Assembly: GCA_947095585.1 (NCBI GenBank)
Contig: OX352761.1
Coordinates: forward strand, 23,775,777 to 23,839,776
Source of the DNA: Nephrocerus scutellatus
Lineage: Eukaryota > Arthropoda > Insecta > Diptera > Pipunculidae
Reading direction: 5' to 3'
Length of the DNA: 64,000 nt
The notes beneath the pieces are model-generated. The model was not told the origin of the DNA and made no database searches. It was given only the letters and a program-made list of their open reading frames with translations. Made by a program: the position numbers and the translations under genes. The stretch's first letter is position 1. Every line of letters starts with the position of its first letter. Shown here piece by piece: positions 30,483 through 42,784 of the stretch.

Positions 30483-32390
30483 CTAAAGGAATTCGTACCC
30501 TTATAATGATTAGCACAGCTTGGCGTTTGACAATTAGGGAGAGCTAAAGGTGTGATGTCTATGCACGTGTGTCTTAAACGACTGCAGATCTGTTTTATGC
30601 GGAAACACAGAATCATTCCACATAACTATTGTGCGCCTAAATTTCTGAATTGGTAAGTGCGTCCGAAGATAGGCTTAATATTAGATCCGTGGGCTCGAGT
30701 TGTGGCACGGGTATTACGGACGGGTTAGAGAATGGGCGGGATACACATCTGGATATTTCTTGTGAACACCGCTTGTGGAAAAAACGATAAAAAAGTGACA
30801 GGCAGGAAACATTCCTACGATGTTCAAGCGATTCGTTTGTTTTCGCGATATTTACGTCACCAATAAGTTTTAACGCGCTGTTCTTAACTCTGTCTAGTAG
30901 ATGCAATGCGGTCTTGGGGGCACCTGCCCAGACAATACAGTTGTATTCAAGCTTAGGGCGAATATACGCCTTGTAAATAGTAGCCAGATCTGAAGGAGTG
31001 AAGTACATCTTCACGGTTGCACCGTTTAAGGAAACTTAAACATCTCGCATCATTCTTGGCGATGGCAAATATGTGGTCGTTCCAACGAATCTTGTTATTG
31101 AAGCACATACCGAGAACTGAGAGTTTTTCAGTTTCTTTGATACAAGATCCATTCATGGATAAAGGTTAGGGGTTTAAATACGCTTGGATGACAGAAGACA
31201 GCAGTATGTCGTAGAAGCGTTAAGTCTGTTATGTAGTCACCATCTTGTTATGCTGTCAAGTTCAGAATTTACCGTGCTTAACATACGTTGTTGTTTAAGC
31301 TCCACTTGTGATGAAGAGGGGCGTGCAGAAAGCGTGAATTCATACGAAAAGCTAAGAGGGCTGTCATCAGCGAAAGAATGGTTTGGATTGGAAGTAGCGA
31401 ATAGGAGATCGTTAATGAGAATCAGAAAGAGTATCGGAGACAAAACAGAGCTTTGGGGAACACCGGCGTTTATGTGGTGAACATTAGATTTGAAATTGTC
31501 CAATCAAGCAGGGCTTTACAAATTCCATAAGCATTCATTTTCGACAAAAGAGCTTGATGCCAGACTCTGTCAAATGCCTTGGAAATATCGAGTGCGACAA
31601 CTTTGCTTTCACCAAATTTGTGAATAGACTGATTCCATTTTTCAGTGAGATAAGCCATCAGGTCACCTGTAGAACGTTGCCTACGAAAACCGTACTGCCG
31701 GTCGCTAAGGATTTCACGTGAATCAAGGTATTGCATAACCTTACGATTGATCAGCGTTCCATGACCTAAAAGTATGTATGTTAGCGCAATTGGTCGGTAA
31801 GAGGAAAGAGATGACGGTTCGCCTTTTTTAGGAACAGGCTGGAAAAAGTCTGTTTTCCAATTCAACGACTCCAGAATAATACGAGAAATGGAAAAGCCTG
31901 CGCAACGGCAATACCAACGTTGAAGAATACATTTTTAAAACTATAGCCGGAATACCATCAGGCCCAGCAGATTTATGAATGTTGAGAACATTTAATACTC
32001 TAGCCACTTGACGAGTACGAAAGTAAATCTGTGCCATAGAGGATTCGACTCTTGCAAGTACCGGCGGCGAATGGCGCAGCCAACTAATATTGTATATATT
32101 GAAATCACCCGTAATGGCAATTTCAGAAAATGGATCAAGGGACAAAATTCTAGTTATAGAGTCAGACAGTACATATAAGTCACTACAAGTTGAGACACTG
32201 TCTAAATTTGGGCTTCTGTATATGAAGTGTGGTCGGTTATTGGCAGCGGACCTGCTGCTTCGTAAAGTCTTGTAGTCGACACAAACTAATAGCTGTTCAG
32301 CACCCTCCAGAGTCCTGTACATATCCTAAGTACCTTCCTTTCAGGAGTTGTAGGTTCAACCGTTTTGTCCTCTTAGTAGCGGGTGCACCA
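30483..32390 (-). pseudogene. LINE-A copy, endonuclease fragment fused to RT
   Basis: From 32322 downward on the minus strand: YRSPNLDSVSTCSDLY, ITGDFNIYNISWLRHSPP (endonuclease), then directly RQVARVLNVLNIHKSAGPDG (RT start). The EN C-terminus and linker have been deleted in frame. RT motifs follow: PVPKKGEPSSLSSYRPIAL, VVALDISKAFDRVWHQALL, INAGVPQSSVLSPILFLILI and HSFADDSPLSF. The tail is at 31156-30637 (IRPKLEYNCIVWAGAPKT). It is among the most complete LINE-A copies but has several frameshifts. Confidence 0.9.
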
Positions 32391-33584
32391 AATGAAGAGC
32401 GTAGTTAGCTTTTTTCATTGTACTCGATGTGAGAGTTAAACTGAAGCCTCTCGGTTAAATTGATTCCCAGGTACTTTGTCTCTGACTTGTTATTTAACCA
32501 GCATATTATTTATGATGTACCAACGCTAGGTTACTAACAGGATTTCTGTAGCGTAACTCTCTTGTTTTCAAAGATCCATACACATTAAGAAGTAGTTATT
32601 TATTGTACCGTCATATTATTGAATATTTTAGCGTTTTTTTTCAGTCCTCATATGCTTGTTGGTTCCTCGCGTACTGAGTAAATGCAGATAAATTTGTCCC
32701 GTTTTGTTCTTAGACATAATCCATTTGGTTATTCTCGCATCTTCCACCGTATGAAGCTCTACCTTCTTTTAGTCTTCGTTGTGAAATTTAGTGTACAGTC
32801 TTGATCCACGACTTACTATGCGGTACTATGAACCGTTTCTCTTGTTTTGACGAAGTTATATTTTTTTTAAACCTAATGGTTGCGTTTCGTTTACCTTCAA
32901 CAAATAAGAACTTAATTTTACCATAATTTTACAATGGAAGACAGCAAATAATGCAAACGATTTTTGCTTTTTCTCCACAGTGCTTCCTCCCTTTTTGCAC
33001 AACATTCTTCAACCTTGCACTAATTGAGCAGAGCACCAGTGCACTGTGTATTTGCTGCGCACACCCATCATAGAAAATGCAACATAAATAAATTATTACA
33101 GCCGAGCACCTACATTAATAAATTGCGCCTATTTTTGTAGTTAAGTGTTGCATCTAGTGCGCGAAAATTATTTCGTTTGGACGACATTGCGCCGCATAGT
33201 AGCTAACGTACGGGTAGGTGCACAAAAAACTCTCATCCACATCATTCTCACGGGATTTAAGCTAACACGCAATTATTTTTGAACATGACATTGGCGCAGT
33301 GCCGGTCTGTTTAGCAGCTAACTTATCACAGATGACGAAGTGGGCACAGTGCTACTCGTAAGATATTGCGACAAATTCTTCCCAGCGAAGAATCCGAAAA
33401 AGAGCAATTAATTAATTTCAATAGTAGCCAGTAGGAAATATTCAAGGTTTTTAGGTCATCGTCACCGTTTCTCTATGCAGCTAATAAGAGGACATGATTT
33501 CATATCTTTCTTTTTGCTCTTGCATATGATAGTTTTAATTAATTTTTTGTTTCCTCTTTTCGTTTTTTTCTCTCCCTAACACAG
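32391..33584. other. Intron upstream of shared exon 2, mostly unique
   Basis: No repeat family recognised. The last 90 bases hold a pyrimidine-rich tract ending CTAACACAG at 33584, the acceptor of the next exon. Confidence 0.5.
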
Positions 33585-33819
33585 AATAGTGGCTTAATAA
33601 CAAAAGCGACACCACCAAACAAACCTTTACTCCAACAACAACCGCTATCGCCATTTGATTCAGCATTCAACTCCTCAAATTACAATAACATTCTGGTTGG
33701 CGGCGCTGACATTGGAAGCGGCGCTAGTGGTCTCGATTTCATAAAATTGAATGATGAAGAAAATACTCTGGACACTAACAACAGCTACTCTGAGAGGAAA
33801 AAATTAAATCCGTTTGTGG
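33585..33819 (+). CDS. tacc: tacc exon 2
   Basis: Acceptor ACAG at 33581-33584. It encodes NSGLITKATPPNKPLLQQQP, then LSPFDSAFNSSNYNN, an IGSGASGLDFIKLNDEENTL segment and KKLNPFV. Donor GTAAAC at 33820. It enters in phase 0 from exon 1A or 1B and ends in phase 1. The SPFDSAFN and DFIKLNDEE stretches are compositionally like insect TACC N-terminal regions. Strong coding character. Confidence 0.85.
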
Positions 33820-33891
33820 GTAAACAAAAAGTCAATACGTTTTACCGACTGCGCAAGTTGTTGCTAATTGGTGTTTTTACTTTTTTTATAG

Positions 33892-33954
33892 GATTGCCAG
33901 TCGATTCAGCAAACGTAGTGCCAGTGCTTCCACAAGTAGCTCCAAACTTGGGCG
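33892..33954 (+). CDS. tacc: tacc exon 3
   Basis: Acceptor TTTTTTTATAG at 33881-33891. It encodes LPVDSANVVPVLPQVAPNLG and ends at a GTAAGT donor at 33955, phase 1. The 72-base interval before it is divisible by three and has no stop, so read-through would insert 24 residues including LLLIGVFTFF. The polypyrimidine tract and hydrophobic insert make splicing the likelier reading. Confidence 0.8.
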
Positions 33955-34690
33955 GTAAGTAAAATGATAGATCTACGTTAAATTAATTTTAGTTTGCTAT
34001 AATAATTTGATTGTAGGTTGACAGGTGACCGGTAGGTAAACAGTCACGCGAGGGCTTTCACTAACCTCGTTTCTGATCAAGTTTATGAGTTAAAATTTGA
34101 CTTTAATTTACTAGTCCCATGCTTCGGGAGCTCTGTCAAGTCGTCAACAGTTTTTTTTGTTTCGTTCACGGTGTCCATATACGGACTTTGGAAAGAAAGT
34201 TGCTCTCTCACTTGCTTCCTTGCAACTCTTGCAAAAGGAGTTATGTGGAATTCCCAATTTAGTTGCATTGCCACTTCTGGCAAGTTCTCCGTACAGATTG
34301 CCACAATTCTGTGAAAATCGGTTATGTTTCTATTTTTTTACTACAATTTGATCTTTGGCGTCATCACAGGCAGTTGATGAAATAATATAGAACTTTTTAA
34401 AGCCATAAGAGGATTCGGCATCCCAAATAACCTGGCCCACACTCTCTCCATTCGGTACGGTACCCTTACGGCACTCATTAGCCACTTTACGGTGTTCGAA
34501 GTAATGCCTTTCTTAGCTTATTCCCATAATCTTCTATATTACTGATTATCTTAATGCTTTCTTGGTTTGCGAATTTAGTCAAAAGCTATCATTTGCCAAT
34601 CTTTCAAGTTTGTGTGGTACTTTGTCCTTTGCTTTGGTAATATCTCCGCTTGAAAGATGTTAAACGAATCAAGTAGCCTCTAAAACTGTG
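33955..34690. other. Intron, nothing recognised
   Basis: Unique-looking; short shadow ORFs only. Confidence 0.4.
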
Positions 34691-34694
34691 GCAG

Positions 34695-36910
34695 ATACCA
34701 CATCTCTTATGTCCTATATCCCATTGTGGGTCCTAGGGCCTCTACTACGCCTACGCGTCATAGCGTGCGGTTCCTGGCAATGAGCTTCAGCTTTCTTCAA
34801 CTCTTCCCCAATTCCCGTGACTCCTTCTCAAATGTTCTGCAACATGTATTTCTCGGACCCGTTCTTCTACCATCCGGAGATAACGGATTCCATTGCATTG
34901 CGTAGTTTGCTATGGAACTGTCGCCTTTTCGGAGTGTATGACCAATCCACTGCCACTTCCGTCGTTGGATGGTTGTGCCTATTGGTTCCTGACCCCTTCT
35001 CTGGTAAAGATGTTTGCTAGAAATACGGTTAGTCCAGAAAGATGTTCCGTAGGCACCTATTTACGAACGTTTGTAATCTTTATGTGATAGTAGCGGTCAC
35101 CTTCCAAGTGCTGCACCCATACAACAGCACAGATTCAACATTTGAACGGAACAGTCGCAGCTGGTGCTTAAGCTGATCGCATTGCATCGCCATATCATGG
35201 ACATCATTCCAAACACTGATTTTTCTTTGCCGATTCCGTTGACAATGTCCTGTTCGGTTCCACCTTCGGTCGAGACAATACTCCTAAGATACTGGAAACT
35301 ATCTACTCTCTCTACCGGCTATCCAGCAATGTTAACTTGAGTTACTGAGTTAGTGCCGAGGTTGATGATTTTGGTTTTGGCAGTATTAATCCTCAAACCT
35401 GCAACATTTGCCACCCTTCCCACATTTGTTGTCATTTGGTGCAGCTCCATAATCCTGTGTGAGAGTAAACAAACGGCGTCAGCGTACTTCAGATGTTTGA
35501 GTGGAGATGTAAGAGTCCAACGAATTCCTTCATTTCCAGTAGATAAAGCGGCGCAAAGCACATCGCTAATCACTAACAAAAAAGTATCGGCGATAGAATG
35601 CAACATTGTCGTACCCCACTTAGGATCTCGAATTCCTCTGACAGCTTTCCTCTATGCAGGACATGACATTTAGATCCATCAAAGGTTGCTTTAATAATAG
35701 CTATTAGTTTATCGGGTATACCTCTCCTGCGCAAGGCGAGCCAGTCAAATGCCTTCGCAAAATCGATGAACAGGAGCTGTAGTAGTGACCAGAATTCAAC
35801 GCACTGTTCAATAATGATGATTCACTGCGGAAACAGGCTTGTCCGGCATCGAGTGTATCTTCCAGATGTTCCTTAATTCGCTCAAGTACTACTTTGGCCA
35901 TTATCTGCAGCAACTGCAGGAAGAACGCAAATGCCTCTCCAGTTTTCGCACTCCATAAGACTACCTTTTTTAGTAAGCTTGACAATATTTCCTTCTTCCA
36001 CTCGTCGGGAAATTGTTCTGCCTCCCAAGCTGATGCCTGATGCAGTAAGTAACTGGACAGTAGTTACCATAAGGTGATGATCCCGTACCATACCCATGTC
36101 GGCTCCTCGTCTGTTTCGGACGTCTAAAAGACAGCTCCTAAAACGTCGGCTGATCGCCACATGGACGATTTGGTTGGATGATGATTGCCTGTCAGTTGAC
36201 ACCCCTTGTAGCAGGTCCTATGCTCAAACATGGTGCCTCCAATGACAAGGTGGTTGGTGTTCCAGAAATCAACAAGTCTTTCACAATTTTCATTTCCTTC
36301 GCCGAGGCCGTGCTTCCCAATCACATGTCTGAGTCCTTCATTGTCGTTGCTTACCTTGGCATTCAAGTCCCCCAAAACGATGACGATATCTCAGTTCGGC
36401 GTTGCGTTGAATACAGCCCTTAGCTGATTGTAGAAGTTGTCATAATTCATCTTCAGTCAAAGGATTCGTTAGGGCGTCACGTAACACTGTATGATCGTGA
36501 CGCGCCGTACTCTAGTCCGAAATCTGGCCGATAAGATCATATCACCATGTGAGTGCCAAGAAATTAGGCCTCTGCGTGCTGTTGGCGTAAGCAGCAGACC
36601 CACTGTAGATTCACGGGGACTGTCGGAGGGTTTGCCGGAGTAGAGTAGCACAGTGTTACACGTTGGGGATTGATACTCTCTCGCGTCGAACCATCTTACT
36701 TCACTCACTCCCAGTATGTGCAAATTATATCAAAGAAACTCACGTTCCAGTTGAAGAAATCTGACATTTTGAGGTTCTTCACTCCCTGAGTCAAGGAGCG
36801 TCCTCACATTCCAGAAACCAATCTTATTCCGGGTACAATAGCCAAAAGTCGTCATTATTCGATCATTACTTATCCGAGCCGTTGTGTCGGTTTCAGTAGC
36901 GGGCATTTTT
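34695..36910 (-). pseudogene. RTE-clade LINE family B, nearly full extent, degenerate
   Basis: The minus-strand start is MPATETDTTARISNDRIM at about 36905. Next comes GFWNVRTLLDSGSEEPQNVR (endonuclease start), SEVRWFDAREYQSPT, then MGDLNAKVSNDNEGLRHVIG (36375 on). RT follows with QIMAKVVLERIKEHLEDTLD, DQACFR-type and LKHLKYADAVCLLSHRIMEL (YADD changed to YADA), and the C-terminus lies at 35200-34720. It has the same family as 60795-62045 but opposite orientation. Frameshifts and a lost active-site Asp show it is dead. Confidence 0.85.
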
Positions 36911-37384
36911 CGGTACCGCAGGGTGCTAACCTAGACTAGAAACGCTAGAACGTTCGCATTTGCATTTTAGCCTATATACATAAGGATTTATATACATAGT
37001 TGCCCGGGGACCACTACTAGGAGGTAAAGGAAGCACTACATAATGAACTTGATTGTTGCGCTATAGGCTCAAACCAAGTTTTGAGCAGTCAGTAGTTTCC
37101 CGATCAATCGCAATGTAGATCCCCCAGATACTACATACTGAATCATATCATACTCGTATTATTTCGTTCCTCCACCGACATTCGTTGTCGTTGAAAACTC
37201 GACAATTAGGCTCGAAGTAGCCTGTTTCTAAGTCCTTCTTCACTGCATTTCGCGATCAATTTGATTAATTTGTCAGTCAGTCATATCAACAATTTTGTAA
37301 ACTGCTGTAAATAACTTGCACAAACAATACTGACAATAAGGTAAGGTGTATCCACTTCCTTATCGAGAAAGACTGATCTGATAA

Positions 37385-37610
37385 TAATTGTTTATTATAT
37401 TGAAAACTAGCTTTTCCCGGGCGCTCCGCCACTTGAAAACATGAATCCCCGCCTTCCCACCACTGCCACGGGAGGGATGTGCTATTGCCTTATCCTAAAC
37501 AAAGCACCAACTCGATCGTATTTTTAACGAGATTTTGTCAAGACGTATATTCTTGGAAAGTTTCAGCTCAATCGGCTGTCTAGTTTTTGAGATTTAGTGT
37601 CTCATTATAA
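37385..37610 (-). mobile_element. Helitron-like relic with CTAG end and hairpin
   Basis: Read on the minus strand: CTCAAAAACTAGACAGCCGA and TGAGCTGAAACTTTCC (as at 6960), then GGCGGAGCGCCCGGGAAAAG followed by CTAGT at 37408. A GC-rich hairpin a few bases before CTAG with T after it is the classical Helitron 3' end. No ORF. Confidence 0.5.
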
Positions 37611-37639
37611 ACCAATAGACATTTATTTGTTTGCTCTCA

Positions 37640-39895
37640 TTTATGTGCAGTCACCGCCTGCTCGATCTGGATCGATTTCTACCAACGATGTCAACATCGT
37701 CTTCGTAAGCCAGTACCTGAATGGACTTATAGAGGATTGTTGTTCCTCTTGCCGTTATATCAGAGTTTCGGACCACTTTCTCTAACGCTAGGTTGGAAAG
37801 GACGCAGGCCAGTCCATCCCCTTGTCGGAGCCCGTTATAGAGGTTGAATGGTATTGATAGTGATCCGGATATTTTTACTTGGCTTATAACATTGGTCATG
37901 GTCAACCTACATAGTCGTATCAGTTTATTTGGGATGCCGAATTCTCTCATGGCTTTATAAAGTACTACTATGGCTATGCTTTCATAGGCGGCTTTAAAGT
38001 CTATAAAAGGATGGTGTAGTGAGTTTTGAAACTCTAGACATTTTTCCATCACCTGCCGAAGGGTGTAAATCTTATCAGTTGTTAATTTGCCTGGGATGAA
38101 GCCACACTGGTATGGACCAATGATGACTAGCGTATGGGGCTATCCTGTCTTGAAGGATAGAGGAGAAAATCTTATACGCAGTACTCAACAACGTCATACC
38201 ATGATAATTGCTGCAGGTTGTGATATCTCCTTTCTTATGTATGATGCACAGGATGCCTCTTTGCCAGTCTTCTGGCATCGCTTCTTCCTCCCATACTTGC
38301 ACTATTAGTTCATGAATTGCTTGGAGTTTGCGAGGCCTCCTGTTTTAATCAGATCCGCTGGGATACCAACTGATCCCGGGGCCTTATTATTTTTGAGCCG
38401 ATTTAACGCTGTGCTAACTTCGTCTATGTTTGGTGGCGGCAGCATAGTATGGTCTTCGGTCATTATTGGATCCTCCAATTTCTCAGTTAGCTAGCCATTA
38501 AGCAACTCATGAAAGCGTTCTTCCAATCGCTTTAAGATGCCTTTGAGATCGGCGATCAGATTATCCTCTTTGTCCTTGCAGTATGTGCAAAGCGGTGTAT
38601 ATTGCGTCATACCGCGGACTCTATGGTAGAACTTCCGCGCATGATGCGGTCCTCGCTCGCTGTACTGCTCTAGTTCACGGAAGAAATTATTCTCCCAGGC
38701 TGCTTTCTTTCGCCGGTGAAATGTGAAGAGCTCATATCTTCTGAGCTCTTTATACTCATCTTCGCGTGCCCGCGTTCTATGAGATTGTTGCATTGCTCGG
38801 TATGCGATAATTCCTATCGCTTGATCGTAGTTGTTTCTGGTCTCTTCGTTGCGAAGGGCAGCGGTGTTGGCTCAAATCTGATTCGCGAATGCTGTCTTTC
38901 TTGATGATGGAATCCGCGCTCGGAGCAATACACCAACAAGATAGTGGTCCGAGTGGACGTTGGCATCTCGGTACGTTCGTACCGTCATCAGGTTCAAGTT
39001 GTGGCGGCGGCCTATCAAAACTTGGTCTATCTGGTTGCGAGTGGAACCATCAGGAGATACCCAGATGGCTTTGTGGATATTTTTACGCGCAAACCTTGTA
39101 CTCGCAACGATTTGCTTGCTTGCCATCTCTAAGACTCGTTGTCTATTGTCATTAGTGTTATCGTGTAAGCTATGGGTGCCAATGTACTGCCTGAATACTG
39201 GCTCCTTACCTATTTTAACATTCATATCCCCCAGAATGATTTTTACATCATACTGAGGGCAAGCATGGAGTTCCCGTTCGACTGATTCAAAGAATTTTTA
39301 TTTTTCATCAATGGGGAACGGTTATGAGGCTTATGTTTTTAAAACTGTCCCGGACGCGAAGGGTTCATAGCTGGTCATTTATTGCTTTAAATTCGATAAA
39401 GTTGGGTTTCATTCTTTTGCTGACTAGAAACCCCACCCCGAGCACATGATGTCTTCCATGACATTTGTAATCTATGTCATAGTCTGATTTTTGTAAGACA
39501 CCATTCCCCGTGCACCGCATCTCTTGGGTTGCTGTTATGTCAGAGGGTATCGACTAGCTGCTGTGCAGCTCGAGCTCTATACAGGCAGCGTACGTTCCAT
39601 GAGAAAAATCTTCTTAAATTGTTTAGCTGTTTTCGATGCCGTGGCCCGTCGTTGTTCATCAGTTTAACCGAGGCTGATATTGGGTTCATTTTTACGGGCG
39701 AGGTTATACGTAGGGACTAACCCGATCATTTAGCTTTTCCTGTAGTGGAGGAAAATTACCGGCGGCCACCACGTGGAGGTTTGAACGCACGTCCACCAGT
39801 CAGAGATAGTTACTGCCACCTGCAATTCTAAAGCATTCTGTGTTATTCGCCCTATACTGCTGATGAACGCCATCAGAGAAATCTCCTCATTGCAA
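37640..39895 (-). pseudogene. RTE-like LINE family C, copy 1
   Basis: On the minus strand, 5' to 3': a leader near 39890-39720 shared with the copy at 54060, an endonuclease at 39225-38872 (MNVKIGKEPVFRQYIGTHSL, then GSTRNQIDQVLIGRRHNLNL and NVHSDHYLVG), a linker (38793-38491), RT start (38302, MQVWEEEAMPEDWQRGILCI) and RT core (38052-37651, FIDFKAAYESIAIVVLYKAM, NGLRQGDGLACVLSNLALEK, VLAYEDDVDIVG). The catalytic motif is YEDD rather than YADD. The 3' quarter is missing at 37640. Frameshifted, inactive. Confidence 0.87.
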
Positions 39896-40019
39896 ACAAA
39901 AATTCACCATAAATCGGTTTGGATGATGCTTCTTCGTCATTAAATCTTTGTTGTAAAATAAATACCTTCATAAAAACATAAAGGAAATTTTTCATATTAC
40001 TCCACTTTTTTCATTACAG

Positions 40020-40118
40020 TTTCTTCAGACTTAAAGAATCCCCAAGCTAACACTCCCATTTCAGCACTTGCCGATGAATTGGCCGGTGCGCTTATCCTAA
40101 ATCGAACGATTAACAAAG
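40020..40118 (+). CDS. tacc: tacc exon 4
   Basis: Acceptor ATTACAG at 40013-40019, donor GTATGC at 40119. It encodes SSDLKNPQANTPISALADEL and AGALILNRTINK. Symmetric, phase 1 to phase 1 (99 nt). Confidence 0.85.
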
Positions 40119-40360
40119 GTATGCAACATTATTTAGACTAATTTTGTACAAAGCATAACATTGCACAGCACAAACAATTAACTTTTGTCCTGACGTTTGG
40201 TTTGCTTTTGTTCGTTTATTATCATCGTTTTCTTAATATATCTTTTAATTACTGTTTTTCTGTTTTTTTTTTGTTCTTTTCATTTACTTTATAATAATTT
40301 ATTTTACCATCTGGACGTCGTGGTGTCTTTCTGCCTTCAAAAACCATCCTACTACACTAG

Positions 40361-42784
40361 ATGAAGTCAAGAAAAACATTTGGTTTGCAAATGAGGTCGA
40401 CACTGGAGCCTCGTCAGACAATGAGACATTCGTGGAGTGTCAATCGTATCCTTCTACTAATATGAGCACAACATTAGATCACACCGGTGAGGAATTCACA
40501 TTTGCGAGTGCCTTAAACTCAAATAACAATACAGCGACAAACGCGCTACTAGAGTCTGTGGCAACTATTGTCAATGATCATGACGATGTGCTGGTGGCAG
40601 CTGCTCAGGGAGAGTCAGTGCCCTCCATTGCAACAATTGATTCTAATCTTCTTCCTCCTCCACCAATTCAATGGAATGATTTAGTTTCTTCAGTTTCTGA
40701 ATTGACTGGTTATGGTAATGATTTAGAGAATTTTCATGCGGAACATATGCTAGAGGAAAGTGAGAACCGCTGCCATATTTCAGCTGCACAATTGCCACCA
40801 CGGCGAACTGAAGAAATTTGTACAAATGATGACATCAATCAAATTATGGCAAATGCCACATTTGGAGAGGCGGCTGATTTAAATGTGACTTTTTTGGATA
40901 ACGACATTGGATACAGTACTAACACCACAGTTGAAGCAGATCAATTATTATATGGTAATGCAAACGAAACAGAAGAAACTGCTGCTGCCGCCGCTAAATT
41001 TAAAGTTTCGCTTGAGAACATTTCTGAATTTGAAGCTACTACGTCTGATTCGGTTGGGCATAATGCTGCTGCAGCGGAAATTAATCCTACTGTTGATGAT
41101 AGCACATTCGACAGCCAGTTGACAGTTGGACCTTCCATATCTTTGGCATCAGCTGCTTGTATCGAAAGTAATGCTGCTGCAGCGGGAAGAACTACGCTTG
41201 TGGTTGATGGTATCACATTTGACAGTCAGATGACAGTCGAAGCTTCTACGTCTTTGTCATCTATTGCTTCTATCGAAAGTAATGCAGATGCACCGACAGG
41301 AATTACTCCTGTTAATGATGGTAACACATTCGACAGCCAGTTGACAGTCGAAGCTTCTACGTCTTTATCATCTGTTGCTTATATCGAAAGTAATGATGCT
41401 GCAGCGGCACGAACTACTCCTGTTGCTGATGATAACTCATTCGATAGTCAGTGCAGTTCGCATTCCTTAGATCTTAATAAGAGTGTTGTACTTCCTACAA
41501 ACAATTCTGCAACAATGAGCAGTGAATTGCTGATTCAGGATAATAGTGTGGACAGCGCATCGGACGCAATCAATGGAAATCTTAATGTTACACAAGATAT
41601 GGCGAGGGTGGTGGGGCAGCAGTTGCCACAAATTGAAATAAGTTCAACAGAAAGTCCTACAAATTCATCATTATTCGCTCCTCTTACTGCGGAAGAATCT
41701 CTATCTTCGAGTGTTGGTTCGATGAAAAGTGAAAATGAGTTGACATCACCAGCAGCAATATCGCCCATTTCATCGTCAACTTTATCATCGTTGGCATTTC
41801 CCGTTAAAGGCACTACCGATGAAGTTCATTTTCCCAAAACACCCGATACAGGCAACTCAATGAATTTAACCAGTGAAGCAGCAGCTGGCATGCATGCGAA
41901 TCTGGCTCCGCAATCATTTTTCGAGTTGAATACAAATGCTTCCGATGGCGGAGAGGAGCAGTTAAAGAATGAAGCAGCAAGTGTCGGGCCACTTCACTTA
42001 GAAAGAAAAGTACCAGAATCAAGTCTAAAATTGGACATCCAACCGAATTTGAATGAGACTATAAACGTTCCTACAGACGTCGTCATCTCACCACATCCCA
42101 TAACCAGCGAATCTTCTAGATCGAATCTACATGAATTTTCCACTTCATCAAATTCCTCCTCGCACGATCGCAACCACGAGAAACGCTCATCGACGACCAC
42201 TTCTATGAACAGCACATTTGGTACAAATAGCGATTCATTGAATACAACAACTACAGCGAATTCAGACCCGTTAAATGGAACATTTGTTAGAGATTCTACG
42301 GTAGCCATTGCAGATGATAATCATCATCGAACAAGGAGTCTCAGTGCATCCCCAACGATAACAATTAAGATAAATAGACAAACAATAAACGTCGATGAAA
42401 TTCTGCCGATGGAATCGGAATCCCTCAATGAAAGTGTTGAGCCAATGGATGTGGATGAAACTCAATCTCCGGTTGTTCAAAAATCAGCTACTCCTCCTCC
42501 TCCTCCTCGCGATGAAAATAAACAATTTCCCACTTCTTCGTCGACATTGCAGTTGCAATCGCTCAGCGCAAAGGAGATGTCCAAATGTGATTTGCGCGAT
42601 GAAAAGGATGTGTTCGTCGAGAAATACATTCGATCACCTTTTGATGAGAATACCTTTCAGTCGCCAACGCTGGCGAATACCTTTGATTCTTCTCCTTCAA
42701 CAATTATTGGCCACGCTAACAATTTGATGGCATCAGCAAAAACTGAAGATTTCGCCGATGAAGAATTCCAGAATTCGAATGGAT
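40361..42784 (+). CDS. tacc: tacc exon 5, large acidic Ser/Thr-rich exon
   Basis: It begins after ACACTAG at 40360, in phase 1 (DEVKKNIWFANEVDTGASSD); an in-frame GTG at 40432 is not a start. It encodes about 808 residues rich in Ser, Thr, Asn, Asp and Glu, with almost no hydrophobic core, so probably disordered. Low-complexity Ala runs are present. A 36-37-residue unit is repeated 3.6 times (41062-41460). A proline run (PPPPPRDE) lies near the end, followed by KYIRSPFDENTFQSPTL, whose S/T-P sites could be kinase targets. Donor GTGAGT at 42785 leaves phase 1 with a final T, which constrains the next exon. The corresponding region of fly TACC is poorly conserved, so the identity rests on continuity with neighbouring exons. 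Confidence 0.85.

Noticed and set aside
40432..40434. GTG start for an 815-residue protein
   Set aside because: The open frame extends upstream to a splice acceptor at 40360 and continues the phase of exon 4; GTG is internal.
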